DNA of 5,892 bases, from NCBI GenBank assembly GCA_002868985.1, contig PKTV01000139.1:1-5892 (forward strand). Direction: 5' to 3'. This document shows positions 3,849 to 5,892 of the stretch, in pieces (the stretch's first letter is position 1; each line of letters starts with the position of its first letter). This stretch comes from Desulfobacteraceae bacterium (GTDB lineage Bacteria > Desulfobacterota > Desulfobacteria > Desulfobacterales > UBA11574). Position numbers and translations under genes: made by a program. The notes under the pieces are model-generated. The model ran no database searches. It saw only the letters and a program-made list of their open reading frames with translations, and was not told the DNA's origin.

Positions 3849-5892
3849 ATTAAAGATCAAAAAGAACTGGATCTGCTCAAAACCTACCGCATGTTTTCTA
3901 AACTGATGCAATACCCGCATCTTCTCGATTCAACACGAAAGCTTTTTCTATCGGCGTTGACCCAAAGAGGGATCGCCACTGAAAAAGAGATCGAGCAGAA
4001 GGCTCTGGAAAAACTTCGTGCTGAAGGACAGGATCCAACCGAGGAAAATATTCGTGAATATATTGGCGTTCTGATCGATCTTTATTTTGCCAGTTTCTTC
4101 AAAGAAACGGAAATCGAAAATCACATCCATCTGGCCCGAAAACAAGACCGCTTCAAAAATCTGAACAGGGTTATCAATAAGGAAGGGGCAACTTCAAAAA
4201 AAATCAAACAGGCCCTCAAGGAATTCTGCGAGATTCCCATGGGAGACCTTTATATATCACCCAATGAGGCCGAAGGTGTCAGGGTCGCTCTGATCAACCA
4301 TTTTATTTCCAACCAGCTGCCGTTTATCGGGATCGGCAAACGCTACATCACCATCCGGGACGTCGAAGAATTGGTGGATAACATTTACTGGAGCCATCGC
4401 CGGCCCGGAAAGATCGGCGGCAAGGCTGCCGGTATGTTTCTGGCCTATAAAATTCTCGTTCCAAAACTCACTTCAGGCGACCCTGAAATAGACAAATACG
4501 TCAGGATTCCGGAATCATATTATTTTAGCTCCGGCATTTTTTCCGATTTTCTCGATTACAACAATCTCGATCAATTTCACAGTCAGAAATACAAATCTCG
4601 AGAACAGATTGAAGAAGAGTACAAAAACATCTCAGCGCTTTTCAGACAGTCGTCTTTTCCACCGGATACGGTTGAGAATTTTCGTGAATTTTTAGAAAAA
4701 ATCGGTGAACACCCCCTGATCCTCAGATCTTCAAGTTTTTTGGAGGACAACTTCGGGTATGCCTTTTCCGGCAAGTATGATTCCTTTTTTGTGGCCAACC
4801 AGGGGGATATCCAAACACGTCTCAATGAATTCATCTGGGGACTCAAACAGGTCCACATGAGCACCTTCGGCCCCGGCCCCATTTTGTATCGTCGAAATCA
4901 TAACCTGCTCGATTTTGATGAAAAAATGAGTGTTCTGGTACAAAAAGTCGTGGGTCGTCGATTCGGCAACTATTTTTTCCCTCTGGCCGCCGGTGTCGGG
5001 TTTTCTTATAGCTCTTATACTTGGACATCTCGTATAAAGAAGGAAGACGGACTTGTGCGACTGGTTCTAGGCCTTGGGACACGGGCCGTGGACCGTACCG
5101 GTGAGGATTATGCTCGAATGATTCATTTGAGCCACCCCCTTCTTCGACCGGAAGTGGAAGCCCAGCAGATCATGAAATATTCACAGAAGATCGTCGATGT
5201 GCTCAATCTTAAAACCGGTGAAATGGAATCGATCCCCTATAGTAAGCTTTTAAAAGAAATATCCCATCCGGATCTTTATTGGACGGTATCGGTCAATCAG
5301 GATGGCCATCTTTCCGCACCCATGTTTAAAGGACAGCCGATCAATCCCGTGGGAACCTGTCTGACTTTTGAAAACCTGCTTTCCAAAACGGTTTTTCCTT
5401 CTTTAATGAAAAAAATGCTCCGGCAACTTCAGGACGCTTACGGCCGTCCCGTGGATATTGAATTTGCTTGGGATGATGAGCATCTTTATATTCTTCAGTG
5501 TCGATCTCTGGCGGTGAGCCAGGACATCGGTGAGGTGGAGTTGCCGAAGGATCTCCCGCAAGAGCAAATTATTTTTACCAATAGCCATGTGGTGTTAAAC
5601 ACCGTTGTCCCCGACATTGAATATATTGTTTATGTATGCCCGAGATGTTACGGAAGGCTTTCCACATATGACGAAAAATTTGCAATCGGCCGCGTGATCA
5701 GCCGTCTCAACAGGCTCCTTCATGATAAACGTTTTGCCCTTTTCGGGCCCGGCCGGTGGGGAAGCAACGATATCAATCTTGGTGTGCGTGTCGGCTATGA
5801 GGATATCAATCACACGTTAATCTTAGGTGAAGTGTCCTTTGCAAGAGAGGATTACACGCCCGAGGTATCCTTTGGCACGCACTTTTTTAACG
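3849..5892 (+). CDS. PEP/pyruvate-binding (PPDK N-terminal-like ATP-grasp) protein, 3' end cut, probable ATT start
   Basis: The frame is open for 681 codons, from ATT at 3849 to the window end. Residues 1 to about 170 are a charged, probably helical extension. An ATP-grasp domain of the PPDK/PEP-synthase type follows: GGKAAG (190-195, Lys192), LRSSSFLED (292-300, Arg293), VQKVVG (364-369), AAGVGFS (380-386), DIEFAWD (536-542) and LYILQCRSL (546-554). The residues equivalent to PPDK K22, R92, D321, E323, Q335 and R337 (K192, R293, D536, E538, Q550, R552) are all present, and the last four keep the same spacing, so ATP binding is likely. After that, where PPDK has its phosphohistidine domain, comes a segment with CPRC (597-600), GPGRWGS (633-639) and GTHFFN (676-681), a motif set I recall from uncharacterised PPDK-like proteins. 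No His swivel motif or TIM barrel is seen. The reaction is unknown. An internal ATG at 3891 is the first standard start but lacks a ribosome binding site. Confidence 0.85.
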   Translation, partial: MKDQKELDLLKTYRMFSKLMQYPHLLDSTRKLFLSALTQRGIATEKEIEQKALEKLRAEGQDPTEENIREYIGVLIDLYFASFFKETEIENHIHLARKQDRFKNLNRVINKEGATSKKIKQALKEFCEIPMGDLYISPNEAEGVRVALINHFISNQLPFIGIGKRYITIRDVEELVDNIYWSHRRPGKIGGKAAGMFLAYKILVPKLTSGDPEIDKYVRIPESYYFSSGIFSDFLDYNNLDQFHSQKYKSREQIEEEYKNISALFRQSSFPPDTVENFREFLEKIGEHPLILRSSSFLEDNFGYAFSGKYDSFFVANQGDIQTRLNEFIWGLKQVHMSTFGPGPILYRRNHNLLDFDEKMSVLVQKVVGRRFGNYFFPLAAGVGFSYSSYTWTSRIKKEDGLVRLVLGLGTRAVDRTGEDYARMIHLSHPLLRPEVEAQQIMKYSQKIVDVLNLKTGEMESIPYSKLLKEISHPDLYWTVSVNQDGHLSAPMFKGQPINPVGTCLTFENLLSKTVFPSLMKKMLRQLQDAYGRPVDIEFAWDDEHLYILQCRSLAVSQDIGEVELPKDLPQEQIIFTNSHVVLNTVVPDIEYIVYVCPRCYGRLSTYDEKFAIGRVISRLNRLLHDKRFALFGPGRWGSNDINLGVRVGYEDINHTLILGEVSFAREDYTPEVSFGTHFFN

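Noticed and set aside
4583..5082. Overlapping minus-strand frames of 70-99 codons inside the ATP-grasp gene.
   Set aside because: They are antisense to a frame with clear conserved motifs and have no recognisable domain or ribosome binding site.
3891..5892. Annotating the ATP-grasp gene from the first standard ATG at 3891.
   Set aside because: No ribosome binding site precedes this ATG, whereas a very strong one lies upstream at the right distance from ATT 3849, and the intervening codons read as sensible protein.

Overview
The window looks like chromosomal DNA of moderate GC from an anaerobic, Deltaproteobacteria-like bacterium (Desulfobacterota, perhaps Desulfobacterales). That assignment is an inference from the style of the encoded proteins, above all the PEP/pyruvate-binding-domain protein at the right end and the glutamate dehydrogenase; no marker gene proves it. 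The first ~75 bases differ sharply: they are about 72% G+C and read on the minus strand as the start of a DMT/EamA-type transporter with high-GC codon use. They may come from another genome (a chimeric join) or mark a transfer junction.

Layout from left to right: a 24-codon scrap of an EamA-like transporter (minus, 1-72); an AT-rich spacer; a stand-alone GNAT acetyltransferase (188-682, plus); a D-2-hydroxyacid dehydrogenase of the glyoxylate/hydroxypyruvate reductase type (742-1740, plus); a convergent cutA (1791-2105, minus); a 311-base divergent intergenic region with a 105-bp inverted-repeat (MITE-like) structure and a possible promoter; an NAD(P)-dependent glutamate dehydrogenase (2417-3667, plus); a 181-base spacer with a strong hairpin and two small heptanucleotide repeat arrays in opposite orientation; and a large gene (3849 to beyond 5892, plus) for a pyruvate-phosphate-dikinase-like ATP-grasp protein, cut by the window end.

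This is mostly metabolic housekeeping: ammonia/2-oxoglutarate exchange (GDH), 2-oxoacid reduction (dehydrogenase), metal tolerance (CutA) and a nucleotide-dependent enzyme of unknown reaction. GNAT and dehydrogenase may be co-transcribed (59-base gap); the other genes look like separate units.

The two most notable points are in the last gene. It has no ATG, GTG or TTG where its strong ribosome binding site points: the best-placed codon is ATT. The part in view keeps the ATP-grasp residues of PPDK/PEP synthase but continues into a GPGRWGS/GTHFF domain where those enzymes carry the phosphohistidine domain. I found no CRISPR array, tRNA, rRNA, transposase gene or defence system.
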